Below are positions 1 to 8,574 of a stretch of 64,000 nucleotides of DNA, piece by piece. Position 1 is the stretch's first letter. Every line of letters starts with the position of its first letter. This DNA comes from Phragmitibacter flavus. GTDB taxonomy: Bacteria > Verrucomicrobiota > Verrucomicrobiia > Verrucomicrobiales > Verrucomicrobiaceae. The stretch spans positions 1 to 64,000 of the forward strand of contig NZ_VAUV01000008.1 of assembly GCF_005780165.1 (NCBI RefSeq), written 5' to 3'. Below the pieces are notes generated by a model. It did no database searches. It was not told where the DNA came from and saw only the letters and a list, made by a program, of their open reading frames with translations. The position numbers were made by a program, and so were the translations under genes.

Positions 1-1203
1 ACGGGCTCCTTGCATTCCGAGCCCGCCGAAGCAATGATGACCCCCTAACCACGGTGTCACACCTAATGAGTCAACGACACCCTCTTTCCTACACCTCCCC
101 GGTGTCATTTACTTTTGAGGCAACAAGCCATGGCATCATTCAAATCCAATTAAATCAAATCAGACTCTCCTCGCCCTTCTTGCTGCGGCCCGGTTTGGCA
201 TTGCCATTCGCAAGCCCACGAACCATATCCGCAACCGTCGTCGGACCATCTTCAGCGACAGCTTCTGTGCTTAACCCGACAATTTTGCCCAAGCTTTGAA
301 CTTCTGCTTTCGCTCCCAGGTGCTGACCGCAGCCGTCAACCACGTTATAGCTCTCTCCTCGCAAATGCCAGGAAACATGCCAAACCCACCGCTCAATCCA
401 ATCCAAATTCGAACGTCCACAGAGTTTCATCCATCAACCCATTCCATCATGGCGCGCTCAATCCAAATGATCCAAGAGCCTTAAACCCAACCCCGTTGAT
501 AAAAGCTTTGTCGATATAAGCCCCCAGCGATCATCTCGCCATCCGAACAGCTTTTCGAATTCAGACAAATGAATTCGTTTTACTTCATTTCTCGATCAAA
601 TCGAATGCAGTAAGTTTAGATGTTCTAATTAATAAGTTATTAGCATGCCTGCTCACCTATTCTGCAAGGAAGACGTTTGACACCATCGAACCACGGCTCG
701 CCGCACGGGAGATGAAACGTAGCCGATCGCCACTCCGCTTCAGAATCCACCGGGGCGCCGTTCGGAGGCGGTCTGAATTTCTGAATGGGGAGTGACGTCG
801 GGTATTGGTTGCGGTCTGGTCCTGATCGGGGGAAATTGAAAGAAAGAATCGGCGCTGCCTGCTTACTACGGACGAAATGGAATCGAGGAGAAGTGATTGC
901 AGTTTTTCTGGCGGGATTAGCTGCCTTGCTGGTTTGAGTAGGTTAAACGCAGGGCACATGCGGGAAAGGTCGCAACGGACTGCGATTAGCCGATCTTAAT
1001 CGGGCAATCAGCCGAATCCCAGCAGATTTGGTCAATCTTTGGTCATGCTCCAAGGTCATGCCGTTTATTGTTCCGTTATGCCCTTGGTCATGATTGACCA
1101 TCGAGACTTGTGCTTTGGGCTTGGGCGGTAAACTATTTACCATGTGTGTTTTTGAAGGGTCAGGTGCTGACAAAAAATGTGACTTTTTAGGGGAATCTCT
1201 TTC
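1..1203. other. gene-poor region upstream of the response regulator
   Basis: No convincing gene was found in these 1.2 kb. Open frames on both strands are short, lack ribosome binding sites and do not resemble known families. The part around 490-660 is visibly AT-richer than the surrounding DNA. A minus-strand frame at 155-430 has a somewhat protein-like C-terminal half but no recognisable domain, and could be a decayed gene. A cluster of GGTCA motifs at 1030-1099 is listed separately. Confidence 0.5.
1030..1099. repeat. cluster of GGTCA motifs
   Basis: GGTCA occurs at 1030, 1041, 1054 and 1086, and its reverse complement TGACC at 1095. The first two are 11 bp apart, close to one helical turn. 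The cluster lies 100-175 bp upstream of the response-regulator start. It could be a binding array for a regulator or a dispersed repeat; a related motif (CATTGGT/CATTGAC) recurs near 61.9 kb, which favours the repeat reading. Confidence 0.35.
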
Positions 1204-1869
1204 ATGATCAATCCGATTAAAGTTGTTCTTGTGGATGACCAGGCTTTGTTCCGCGAGGCGATGTGCTCGTTGCTGGCAAAAGCGACAGATCTCGAAGTCA
1301 TTGCTGACGTCGAAAATGGTGAACGGGCGGTCGAGATCGTGCGTGGACTTCTACCAGATGTGGTGATCATGGATCTATGCATGCCGGGAATTTCGGGCAT
1401 TGAGGCGGCCCGGAGGATCCACTCAGAAAATCCCAGCGTGCGTGTGCTGATGCTGACCGTGCTGGAGGACGATGCTGAATTGTTCGACGCGCTGAGGGCA
1501 GGGGCTTCCGGCTATTTCTTGAAGACGGCGTCCTACCAATTGTTGGTAGAGGCGGTGCGCGTGGTGGCCAGCGGGGAAGTTTACCTGCCGCAGAACATGG
1601 TGACAAAAGTAGTAGAGGCGTTTCGCAGACAGCGTTCCGGTTGGAGAGATGCAACGGACGAGCAGCGGGAACGAGTTAGGGGTTTGTCAGATCGTGAACT
1701 GGACATCTTGCGGCTGGTGGCAAAAGGGCACAGCAACAAAGAGGTCTCCCTCGCCCTTCAATTGACGGAAGGCACGGTAAAAAATCACATGACCAGCATC
1801 TTGAGCAAACTGAAGCTACCGGACCGGACATCGGCCGCGTTGCTAGCCAGGGACTTGGGCATTGTCTGA
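1204..1869 (+). CDS. NarL/FixJ-type response regulator (REC + LuxR HTH)
   Basis: A 221-residue cytoplasmic transcription factor controlled by phosphorylation. The receiver domain (about residues 4-120) has the acidic pair D11/D12, the phosphoacceptor D57 in VIMDLCMPG, T85 and K107. A LuxR-type helix-turn-helix follows at about 158-215, with the usual LSDRELDILRL start and a TVKNHM recognition-helix segment. ATG 1204 is preceded by AGGGGA at about 1188. No histidine kinase is adjacent, so the partner must be encoded elsewhere. The gene converges with the next one, leaving 34 bp between them. Family is certain; the regulated genes are unknown. Confidence 0.93.
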   Translation: MINPIKVVLVDDQALFREAMCSLLAKATDLEVIADVENGERAVEIVRGLLPDVVIMDLCMPGISGIEAARRIHSENPSVRVLMLTVLEDDAELFDALRAGASGYFLKTASYQLLVEAVRVVASGEVYLPQNMVTKVVEAFRRQRSGWRDATDEQRERVRGLSDRELDILRLVAKGHSNKEVSLALQLTEGTVKNHMTSILSKLKLPDRTSAALLARDLGIV

Positions 1870-1903
1870 TGGGCTCAGAGGTGGGCTGTCATGGTCGATG
1901 GCG

Positions 1904-3796
1904 TCACTTGCCACCCTTGAACGATGTCGGCACCAATGGGAAAAACATCTCGCCCGCTTTGCGCAGGTCCTCGTTACGAAGCGATGCCTCATGCACGGCA
2001 TTCGACTGACGACGATGACGCACCAGCAAATGGTAAGCGCCAATGCTCTCAAATCCGCCATTAAGCGCGCTTTGCATCGGCAAAGACTGCTGCACATCAC
2101 GGTCAAAATTTTCCACCATGCCCCATGGCGGAAAAAGCTGCTCGCTCTCCATCCGCCGCAACACGTCATAGACGTTCTCCGGACGTTCATCCGTGCTGGC
2201 CGACATCAGCACATAATGCGGATGCAAAAAGCTTTGTTTCGGCAGATCCACGCCACTGACCATGTAACCCAAGCCCAAACGCGCCTCCCCCGCCGACAAT
2301 CCGTAAAAACCCAGCTTGGCCGCACGGCTTTCAGGCCAGTGAATGGAAAAGTATTCGCGCTGACGCTTCAACATCTCACGTCGTGCTCCCAGCCAGTTCT
2401 GCCTCGATACGGCGTCCAAAACCTCCGTGTCAAAATCTGGATAAAAAAGACTCTGAATCTCCACGATGAAGCCCACGCCATCGTGGACGCGTCCGGTTTC
2501 CAGCATGCGGGGTGGGAGAGCACCGTCAATCATCTTTACCAACCCCAACACCAAGGCCGTCTCTCCTCCCCAATCCCTCCAGACCGATGGCAATGGATCT
2601 TTCACCCCGCCATCCCGAAATCCATGGCCGATGTAACCCTGGGCATCCACCAGATTCTCCAGCGTCATTGACTGAATCATCTTGGCCACCTGCGATTTGA
2701 TGGCCCCGTCGCCCAAGATCTCTGAGGCCAGCAACATGGAGTGGAAATAAAGGCTCGAATCCACGGTGCTGAACTCCGTGCCCGGCACAATCTCATACCG
2801 GCCCCCACCATCCAACCTTACAAAATGAGGCAGCCAGCCGTTCGCCGACGCCATGCCCGCCACATTTTGATGAATGCGCATCAACACCTCCCGCGCAAAT
2901 GCCTCCTCAACCATCCCCTGACGGCTCGCCAGTGCGGTCGCCAAGGCGAACAAACCGGAGGCCGGCACATTGTCAAAAAGTCCCTCACGCGTGTGCGCCC
3001 GGTCCCTCACGAAGCCGTGCTTGGAACTGTAACAGCGCGCCAGCTTGGCATAACTCGACAGAAACACGTATTCATCATAAGCAATCGCCGGTGCTTCCAC
3101 GATGAATGCCAGCGAATCCAGCTCCGCCTGCGCCCCAGCTTCCGCCACCCAGTTCAGAAACTTCGCCTTTCCGATTTTTTCCGGCTCGAGGTTCTCCACA
3201 AAGGTGCGCAAATCCGGGGAATCCAGATCCATGCTCTTCGACCACAGCAGTTCTTCATCGACCCCCTTGATCTCCAGTTTGAACTGTCCCCGGCCCTTGG
3301 CGCGAAATTCTACTCCAACGATCTTGGGCTGGAATTTTGCCGTAATGAACGACGGGAAGCTGGCGGAAAAGTCCAGCGTTTGCCCTCGATCCGCCCCCAA
3401 CCCGGCCAGCGCATGCCACATCCCTCCCCAGCGCCCTTGCGGCATGTCCACCCTTACCGTCCCGACCTGCCAGCCCACCCCTTCATTCGATTGACCAATG
3501 AAACCGAAATCGGTCCCCAAATGTGTGTAGGACACGAACGGGTTCATCGCCTGCTCCAGGCGCTGAACCCCACCATCAACGGGATCCATCACCGTCACAT
3601 ACTCCTGCACCGGCTGCCTCACCCGCCGCGGCTCCGGCGCCGGCAATTCCACCACCGCAGGAGGCGAACCAGCCAAGCTCTGTCCCAGACCGGCGCCCGG
3701 ATTTTCAACCGATTGTGCCGCTGTCCATCCACCCATCGTGATGCAGCCTACCATGAAACCATAGCCGGCAAAGCGATGAATATTCGTGCGCCACAT
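1904..3796 (-). CDS. secreted glucoamylase-like / GH144-like protein
   Basis: A 630-residue protein with an N-terminal hydrophobic export segment (about 10-28) and a Pro-rich stretch at about 45-65. The middle part (about 95-230) looks like a beta-rich domain. From about 255 it resembles the glucoamylase-like (alpha/alpha)6 barrel family related to beta-1,2-glucan-degrading GH144 enzymes: SSYAKLARCYSS, DNVPASGLFALA, EIVPGTEFSTVDSSLYFHSML and a late glycine-rich GGFESIGAYH are characteristic. It is probably periplasmic or extracellular and acts on a glucan, but the substrate cannot be read from the sequence. ATG 3796 is the natural start before the leader. It is transcribed alone, away from an AT-rich region at 3797-3850. 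Confidence 0.7.
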   Translation of the reverse strand: MWRTNIHRFAGYGFMVGCITMGGWTAAQSVENPGAGLGQSLAGSPPAVVELPAPEPRRVRQPVQEYVTVMDPVDGGVQRLEQAMNPFVSYTHLGTDFGFIGQSNEGVGWQVGTVRVDMPQGRWGGMWHALAGLGADRGQTLDFSASFPSFITAKFQPKIVGVEFRAKGRGQFKLEIKGVDEELLWSKSMDLDSPDLRTFVENLEPEKIGKAKFLNWVAEAGAQAELDSLAFIVEAPAIAYDEYVFLSSYAKLARCYSSKHGFVRDRAHTREGLFDNVPASGLFALATALASRQGMVEEAFAREVLMRIHQNVAGMASANGWLPHFVRLDGGGRYEIVPGTEFSTVDSSLYFHSMLLASEILGDGAIKSQVAKMIQSMTLENLVDAQGYIGHGFRDGGVKDPLPSVWRDWGGETALVLGLVKMIDGALPPRMLETGRVHDGVGFIVEIQSLFYPDFDTEVLDAVSRQNWLGARREMLKRQREYFSIHWPESRAAKLGFYGLSAGEARLGLGYMVSGVDLPKQSFLHPHYVLMSASTDERPENVYDVLRRMESEQLFPPWGMVENFDRDVQQSLPMQSALNGGFESIGAYHLLVRHRRQSNAVHEASLRNEDLRKAGEMFFPLVPTSFKGGK

Positions 3797-4070
3797 GATT
3801 GACCGATCGATTAGTTAATTTTTCTTAAAGTTTAATACCTTGGAGTGTCGGAGACCAGTTAAAAAACTTAAGCTGGCGCGGAAGGATCACCCAAGAGCCA
3901 AATCCCAACGAGTTTCGCAACAACGGCAAGACGATGAAGGGATTAGCATTGGACTCACAAGCAGCTGGTTCAGATGGTGGTTGTCCATTCACAACCCAGG
4001 GTGACCGTTCAGGTCAATCAAAAACTGATCGACCTGCCACCGCCAGCCCTAGAAATTTGGGCCGGTCAAA

Positions 4071-5405
4071 TCAAATGCCTTGCAAGACCCCCGTGCTGTC
4101 ACCAATCCGCTCCGCCTTGGCTCCCATGCGTTCAAGCATTGCCAAATAAAGATTGGTCATCGGGGTTTCCCCCGGCAGCATGATGTGCCGACCTGGATTC
4201 AGCGATCCATTGCCACGTCCCGCCAGAATGACAGGCAATTCATCGTGGTTGTGACGGTTGCCATCGGCGATGCCGCCGCCATAAACAATCATCGAACTGT
4301 CGAGCAACGACTGCCCCCCTTCTTTCGTGTCCTTCATCCGCTTCAGGAAATAAGCGAACTGCTCCATGTAGAAACGGTCAATCTTTGCGATTTTCTCCAG
4401 CTTCTCCGCATTGTTCTGGTGGTGAGAAAGATGGTGATGCGCATCCGGCACTCCAATCTGCGGAAAGCTGCGATTGCTGCCATCATGCGCCAGCAAAAAG
4501 GTCGAAACACGTGTGGCATCCGTCTGGAAGGCCAGCAACAGCAAATCAAACATCACCCGGATGTGATCCTGCGTATCGGACGGCATCTCAGCTGGGGGCA
4601 CCACGCCAGGGGGAAGGTTGGGCGTCATGCGCTCCGCTTTTTCAATGCGCGTTTCAATGTCACGGACGGAAGCCATGTATTCGTCGATCTTGCGATTGTC
4701 TGAGGAAGACACCCGACGCTGCAAACTCTTCGCATCATCCATGACAAAATCCAAAATGCTCTTCTGGTAACGCTTGCGACGCTCCCCATCCTTGCCACCA
4801 CCACGAATGCCAAAAAGCCGCTCGAAAACCAGCCGTGGGTCCATTTCAGGTGCCATCGGCATCGATTCGTTCTTCCACGACATGTTGAACTGGTAGGCGC
4901 AGCTGTAACCCGAATCACAACGACCTGACGAACGATCCCCATCGGTGCTCAACTCGAGAGACGCCAGAGGTGTCAAATGCCCCAGATGATCCGCCGCAAT
5001 CTGGTCAACACTCTGACCGATGCGAATGTCCGACCCCGCCGTTTTCTTCGCCTGACAACCGGTCAGGAACGTCGCTGTCGCCCGGGCATGGTCCCCGGCA
5101 CCATCGCCATTGGAACGCGCCTTGTCATGTGCCAGCTTGGAGAACACCGAGAAGTCATTCTTCAAATCTTTCAACACCTGCAAGGTCGGTGACAGCTCAT
5201 AATCCTTGCCTTCCCCCTTCACCTGCCATTGAGGCACATTCACGCCATTGGGAATGTAGAGAAACGCCATCCGCGTCGGACTCACCACCTTCGCCTCAGC
5301 AGCAAAAGCCTTGAACCCAAACGATTCCAAAGCAGGGAGGGAGAACAAAGCGCCCGCACCACGCAAAAATGCCCGGCGGGAATACGGTGAAGATGTAGTG
5401 GCCAT
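4071..5405 (-). CDS. DUF1552 protein, Tat-type leader (orphan copy)
   Basis: A 444-residue exported protein of the DUF1552 family, which is abundant in planctomycetes and verrucomicrobia and has no established biochemical role. The N-terminus carries SRRAFLRG followed by a hydrophobic stretch, a twin-arginine type signal. The family HxxSHH-type motif is present as HHHLSHH near residue 315. These proteins are normally encoded beside a DUF1592/DUF1588 heme protein, as in the second copy at 40453, but here there is no such partner; the neighbour is a divergently transcribed azurin-like gene. The family call is firm. Any link to the copper protein is inferred only from position. Confidence 0.88.
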   Translation of the reverse strand: MATTSSPYSRRAFLRGAGALFSLPALESFGFKAFAAEAKVVSPTRMAFLYIPNGVNVPQWQVKGEGKDYELSPTLQVLKDLKNDFSVFSKLAHDKARSNGDGAGDHARATATFLTGCQAKKTAGSDIRIGQSVDQIAADHLGHLTPLASLELSTDGDRSSGRCDSGYSCAYQFNMSWKNESMPMAPEMDPRLVFERLFGIRGGGKDGERRKRYQKSILDFVMDDAKSLQRRVSSSDNRKIDEYMASVRDIETRIEKAERMTPNLPPGVVPPAEMPSDTQDHIRVMFDLLLLAFQTDATRVSTFLLAHDGSNRSFPQIGVPDAHHHLSHHQNNAEKLEKIAKIDRFYMEQFAYFLKRMKDTKEGGQSLLDSSMIVYGGGIADGNRHNHDELPVILAGRGNGSLNPGRHIMLPGETPMTNLYLAMLERMGAKAERIGDSTGVLQGI

Positions 5406-5642
5406 GAATGCTTTAATTTATTTGATGTGAATTAAATCACCGTGCGTATTCTGCACAAGAATACTACGCGTCGGCGAGGGAACCTCTATCGAAATTCGGT
5501 CCCTGGCGCTTGAAGGTTGCACAAAAATCGTCGTCCATCGACGCTCACGATTTTCGTTTGCAAAATCTTCGCCAAAGAGTCCGTTATCCTCCATCTGAAA
5601 CCACCAGTGCCCCTCAGAGCACTTCATTCGTAAATTCAAGAA

Positions 5643-6101
5643 ATGAGACGTTTATTCATTGCCGCCGCCGCCGTTTGCTCGCTTTCCACCGCCCTTCCAG
5701 CCCAGGATGCGGCAGCCAAAGAGCTCACCCTCAAACCTGACACCGCCAACCCGTTGATGTTTGACCTCAAGGTCCTCACCGTCAAAGCGGGAGAAAAAGT
5801 GAAGCTGACATTTGAGAACAAAGGGTCCATCCCCCAGCCACACAACGTCCTGATCCTCAAGCCAGGCACCTTGCAAAAAGTCGGCGCCCTCGCGAATGGC
5901 ATGCTCGCCGACCCACAGGCCATGGCCAAAGACTACATCCCTGAGTCCGACGACATCCTGCACCACACCAAGCTCATTCAACCAGGACAGACCGGCACTC
6001 TCGAATTCACTGCTCCAGCCGAAGCCGGCGACTATCCTTACATCTGCACCTTCCCAGGCCACTGGATGATGATGCAGGGCACCTTGAAAGTGGAGAAATA
6101 A
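5643..6101 (+). CDS. azurin/plastocyanin-like blue copper protein
   Basis: A 152-residue periplasmic electron carrier. A signal peptide ending near ALPAQ (residue 21) is followed by one cupredoxin domain. The type 1 copper ligands can be placed at H67 (PQPHN), C135 (YICTFPGH), H140 and M144. The Cys-x4-His-x3-Met spacing matches azurin. ATG 5643 begins a good leader; no strong ribosome binding site is visible. It is transcribed divergently from the DUF1552 gene and is followed by a clear hairpin terminator. The electron donor and acceptor are not known; a role in respiration or in oxidation by exported enzymes is possible. Confidence 0.9.
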   Translation: MRRLFIAAAAVCSLSTALPAQDAAAKELTLKPDTANPLMFDLKVLTVKAGEKVKLTFENKGSIPQPHNVLILKPGTLQKVGALANGMLADPQAMAKDYIPESDDILHHTKLIQPGQTGTLEFTAPAEAGDYPYICTFPGHWMMMQGTLKVEK

Positions 6102-6141
6102 TTTCCCACCCCGTCAAATCGTCCCAAGTAAAATTCAACAG

Positions 6142-6174
6142 CCCCGAAGTTTCGACTTTCGGGGTTCGTTTTTT
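6142..6174 (+). terminator. rho-independent terminator after the blue copper gene
   Basis: CCCCGAA at 6142-6148 pairs with TTCGGGG at 6158-6164; the stem can be extended by GT/AC with one bulge around a TTCG loop. A T-rich run at 6165-6174 follows. Confidence 0.85.
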
Positions 6175-6210
6175 CCAGAAACAACCTCTCATCCAACACC
6201 CAACAACACC

Positions 6211-6747
6211 ATGAAAACCATCGCCCTTCCCCTTCTCGCGCTTTGCGCCGTCCTCCTGCCATTCACCGCTTCCCAAGCGGAGGAACCGGCCAAGAAAATC
6301 ACCGTCGGTGAATTCAACTTTACCCTCGCCGCCCCCTGGCAGGAAGCGGAGAACACCGGCATGATGACCAAGGCCATCATCGAGCACCCCATCAAGGACG
6401 CGGTCGCACTCAAAGCCATGTTCTACCACTTCGGTAGCGGTCAGGGCGGAGCCGTTGAAGCCAACATCAATCGCTGGATCGGCCAGTTTGAGGGCACCCC
6501 AGAGGTCAAACGCGACGAACAAACCATCGACGGCGTCCAGGTCGTGATCCTCACTGCCACCGGAACCTATCTCGATGGCCCTCCCATGGGTGGCAACAAA
6601 ACGCCACGTCCCGATTACCAGATGCTCGCCTCCATCCTCGTCGGCAAAGACGCCCCGGTCTTCATCAAACTCACCGGCCCAAAAGCTTCCACCGAAAGCA
6701 TCCACGACGCCTTCAAAAAGCTGACCGTCAGTCCCTTCGAGAAGTAA
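6211..6747 (+). CDS. small secreted protein of unknown function
   Basis: A 178-residue protein with a clear signal peptide (about residues 1-22, cleavage near SQAEE) and no membrane segment afterwards. The mature part alternates polar strands with a C-terminal FKKLTVSPF, a pattern seen in exported proteins that verrucomicrobial and planctomycete genomes encode in number, but I do not recognise a named domain. It lies between two strong terminators and is therefore a single-gene unit. A lipid-binding or PsbP-like fold is conceivable from the strand pattern and the DAFKKL ending, but this is a guess. Confidence 0.75.
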   Translation: MKTIALPLLALCAVLLPFTASQAEEPAKKITVGEFNFTLAAPWQEAENTGMMTKAIIEHPIKDAVALKAMFYHFGSGQGGAVEANINRWIGQFEGTPEVKRDEQTIDGVQVVILTATGTYLDGPPMGGNKTPRPDYQMLASILVGKDAPVFIKLTGPKASTESIHDAFKKLTVSPFEK

Positions 6748-6778
6748 GCCTGCCGTTCTTTCTCAATCCGAATTATCG

Positions 6779-6811
6779 ACACCCTGTCCGCAACTGCGGC
6801 AGGGTGTTTTC
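6779..6811 (+). terminator. rho-independent terminator
   Basis: ACACCCTG (6779-6786) pairs with CAGGGTGT (6800-6807). An inner CCGCA/TGCGG stem extends it with a single bulged T. Four T residues follow, then a T-rich stretch. Confidence 0.88.
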
Positions 6812-6897
6812 ATTTTGCGACGACGAGCAGCCCGGACCACTGACGCTCCGTCGGTCTCCATTCCATTCGCTTCAACCCACGTCCACCCCCTCGTCTC

Positions 6898-8448
6898 TCA
6901 CTTCTTCACCAACAAACTCCCCCCCGTCATCTCCTCCGGTTGTGCCACTCCCAACATCGCCAGCAACGTCGGGGCCACATCCGCTAGAACCCCGTCCTTC
7001 ACCACATAGCCATCCGCATCGCCCGCCACATAAATCCCATGCACCAGATTCGTCGTGTGCGCCGTGTTCGGTGAGCCATCCGGATTGCGCATCGTCTCAC
7101 AATTGCCGTGATCCGCCGTGATGAACAACTTGCCGCCGAGAGCCAGCACCTTCTCCACCACCAGACGCACTGCAAAATCAATCGTCTCCACCGCATGCAC
7201 CCCGGCCTCCACCACCCCGGTGTGACCCACCATGTCCGGATTTGCAAAATTGATGATCGCCAGATCATAATTCTCCAATCGACGCACCAGCTCAAATGCC
7301 AGATCCGGCGCACTCATCTGCGGCTTCTGATCATACGTCGCCACCTCCGCAGGACTCACCGCCAAATACCGCTCCTCCCCCTCAAACGGAATCTCCCGAC
7401 CCCCATTAAAAAAGAACGTCACATGTGGATACTTCTCCGATTCCGCCGCACGCAGCTGCCGCAACCCCGCCTTCGACACCACCTCCCCTAAAATATTCTC
7501 CATGCTCGTCGGCCCAAAAACCACGCGAGCGCCCAGCTTCTCATAGGTCGCATCATACTCCGTCAACGTGTAATACCCCACATGCGGCGTCGCCTCCCGC
7601 TCAAAACCATCAAACGTCGGATCAAGAAATGCCTGACTCAACTGCCGCGCCCGGTCAGCCCGAAAATTGAACCACAAAATCACATCATCATCCCGCACCC
7701 GCAGCTCGCCCACATGACTAAACAACATCGGCGGCATGAACTCGTCCCCGCGCGGTTCGATGGCATACTTGTCCTTCACCGCCTCCGCTGGCGTCAGCAA
7801 ACTCGCCTCTCCCCGACCCAAAACAATGGCATCCCACGCCAGCTTGTTGCGGTCCCAGCGTTTGTCCCGGTCCATCGCAAAATAACGTCCGATCACCGTC
7901 GCAATGTTCGCCCCGCTCGATGCCAGTCCCGCCTGCAATTTTTCCAAATAGGCCACCCCACCCGTCGGTGAAGTATCGCGACCATCCGTGATCGCATGCA
8001 CCATCAGATCATCCACGCCTGCCGCCTTCGCCGCATCACAAAGCGCCACCAAATGATCCTGATGCGAATGCACCCCGCCATCACTGATCAACCCCAAAAA
8101 GTGCAGGCGCTTCCCTCGTGCCTTCGCAAATGCCTCCTTCAACACCGGATTTCCCGCCAATTCGCCATCACGGATCGTCTTGTTGATCCGAGTCAGATCT
8201 TGATAAACAATCCGCCCCGCGCCCAAATTGAGGTGACCCACCTCACTGTTGCCCATCTGACCATCCGGCAATCCCACGTCCTCACCGCTTCCGCTCACCG
8301 TCGCCCAAGGATAGGTCGCATACAGTTCGTCATGAAACGGCGTCTTGGCGAGCAGCGTGGCGTCGCCATTTTCCACTGCTTTTTCTTTGCCACCCGGGTT
8401 GATGCCCCAGCCGTCGCGAATGATGAGAACTACAGGTTGTTTGGCCAT
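6898..8448 (-). CDS. gpmI: 2,3-bisphosphoglycerate-independent phosphoglycerate mutase
   Basis: A 516-residue cytoplasmic glycolytic enzyme that interconverts 3- and 2-phosphoglycerate using two Mn ions. The alkaline-phosphatase-like core has D12 in LIIRDGWG, the catalytic serine in GQMGNSEVGH (S68), and late metal ligands in NFANPDMVGHTG and FITADHGNCE. Length is typical for the family (about 510). ATG 8448 gives the standard N-terminus. It is divergent from the permease gene, and no glycolytic genes are adjacent. Confidence 0.97.
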   Translation of the reverse strand: MAKQPVVLIIRDGWGINPGGKEKAVENGDATLLAKTPFHDELYATYPWATVSGSGEDVGLPDGQMGNSEVGHLNLGAGRIVYQDLTRINKTIRDGELAGNPVLKEAFAKARGKRLHFLGLISDGGVHSHQDHLVALCDAAKAAGVDDLMVHAITDGRDTSPTGGVAYLEKLQAGLASSGANIATVIGRYFAMDRDKRWDRNKLAWDAIVLGRGEASLLTPAEAVKDKYAIEPRGDEFMPPMLFSHVGELRVRDDDVILWFNFRADRARQLSQAFLDPTFDGFEREATPHVGYYTLTEYDATYEKLGARVVFGPTSMENILGEVVSKAGLRQLRAAESEKYPHVTFFFNGGREIPFEGEERYLAVSPAEVATYDQKPQMSAPDLAFELVRRLENYDLAIINFANPDMVGHTGVVEAGVHAVETIDFAVRLVVEKVLALGGKLFITADHGNCETMRNPDGSPNTAHTTNLVHGIYVAGDADGYVVKDGVLADVAPTLLAMLGVAQPEEMTGGSLLVKK

Positions 8449-8574
8449 GTGCCCCTAGATGCGGCAAATTCCACGCCCTTGCAAGTCACAGCCTGCAAAA
8501 AACCTCGCTGAAATCCACGTGGGTCTTGCCTCAGGCCCCAGCGTGTGACACAAAAGAAGGCTCGCCCCATCTCA

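Noticed and set aside
155-430. 91-codon minus-strand frame in the first kilobase
   Set aside because: The C-terminal half looks slightly protein-like, but there is no domain, leader or ribosome binding site. It could be a gene remnant; not supported enough to list.
5418-5639. 73-codon minus-strand frame between DUF1552 and the azurin gene
   Set aside because: It fills a divergent promoter region and has no domain or ribosome binding site. Probably chance.
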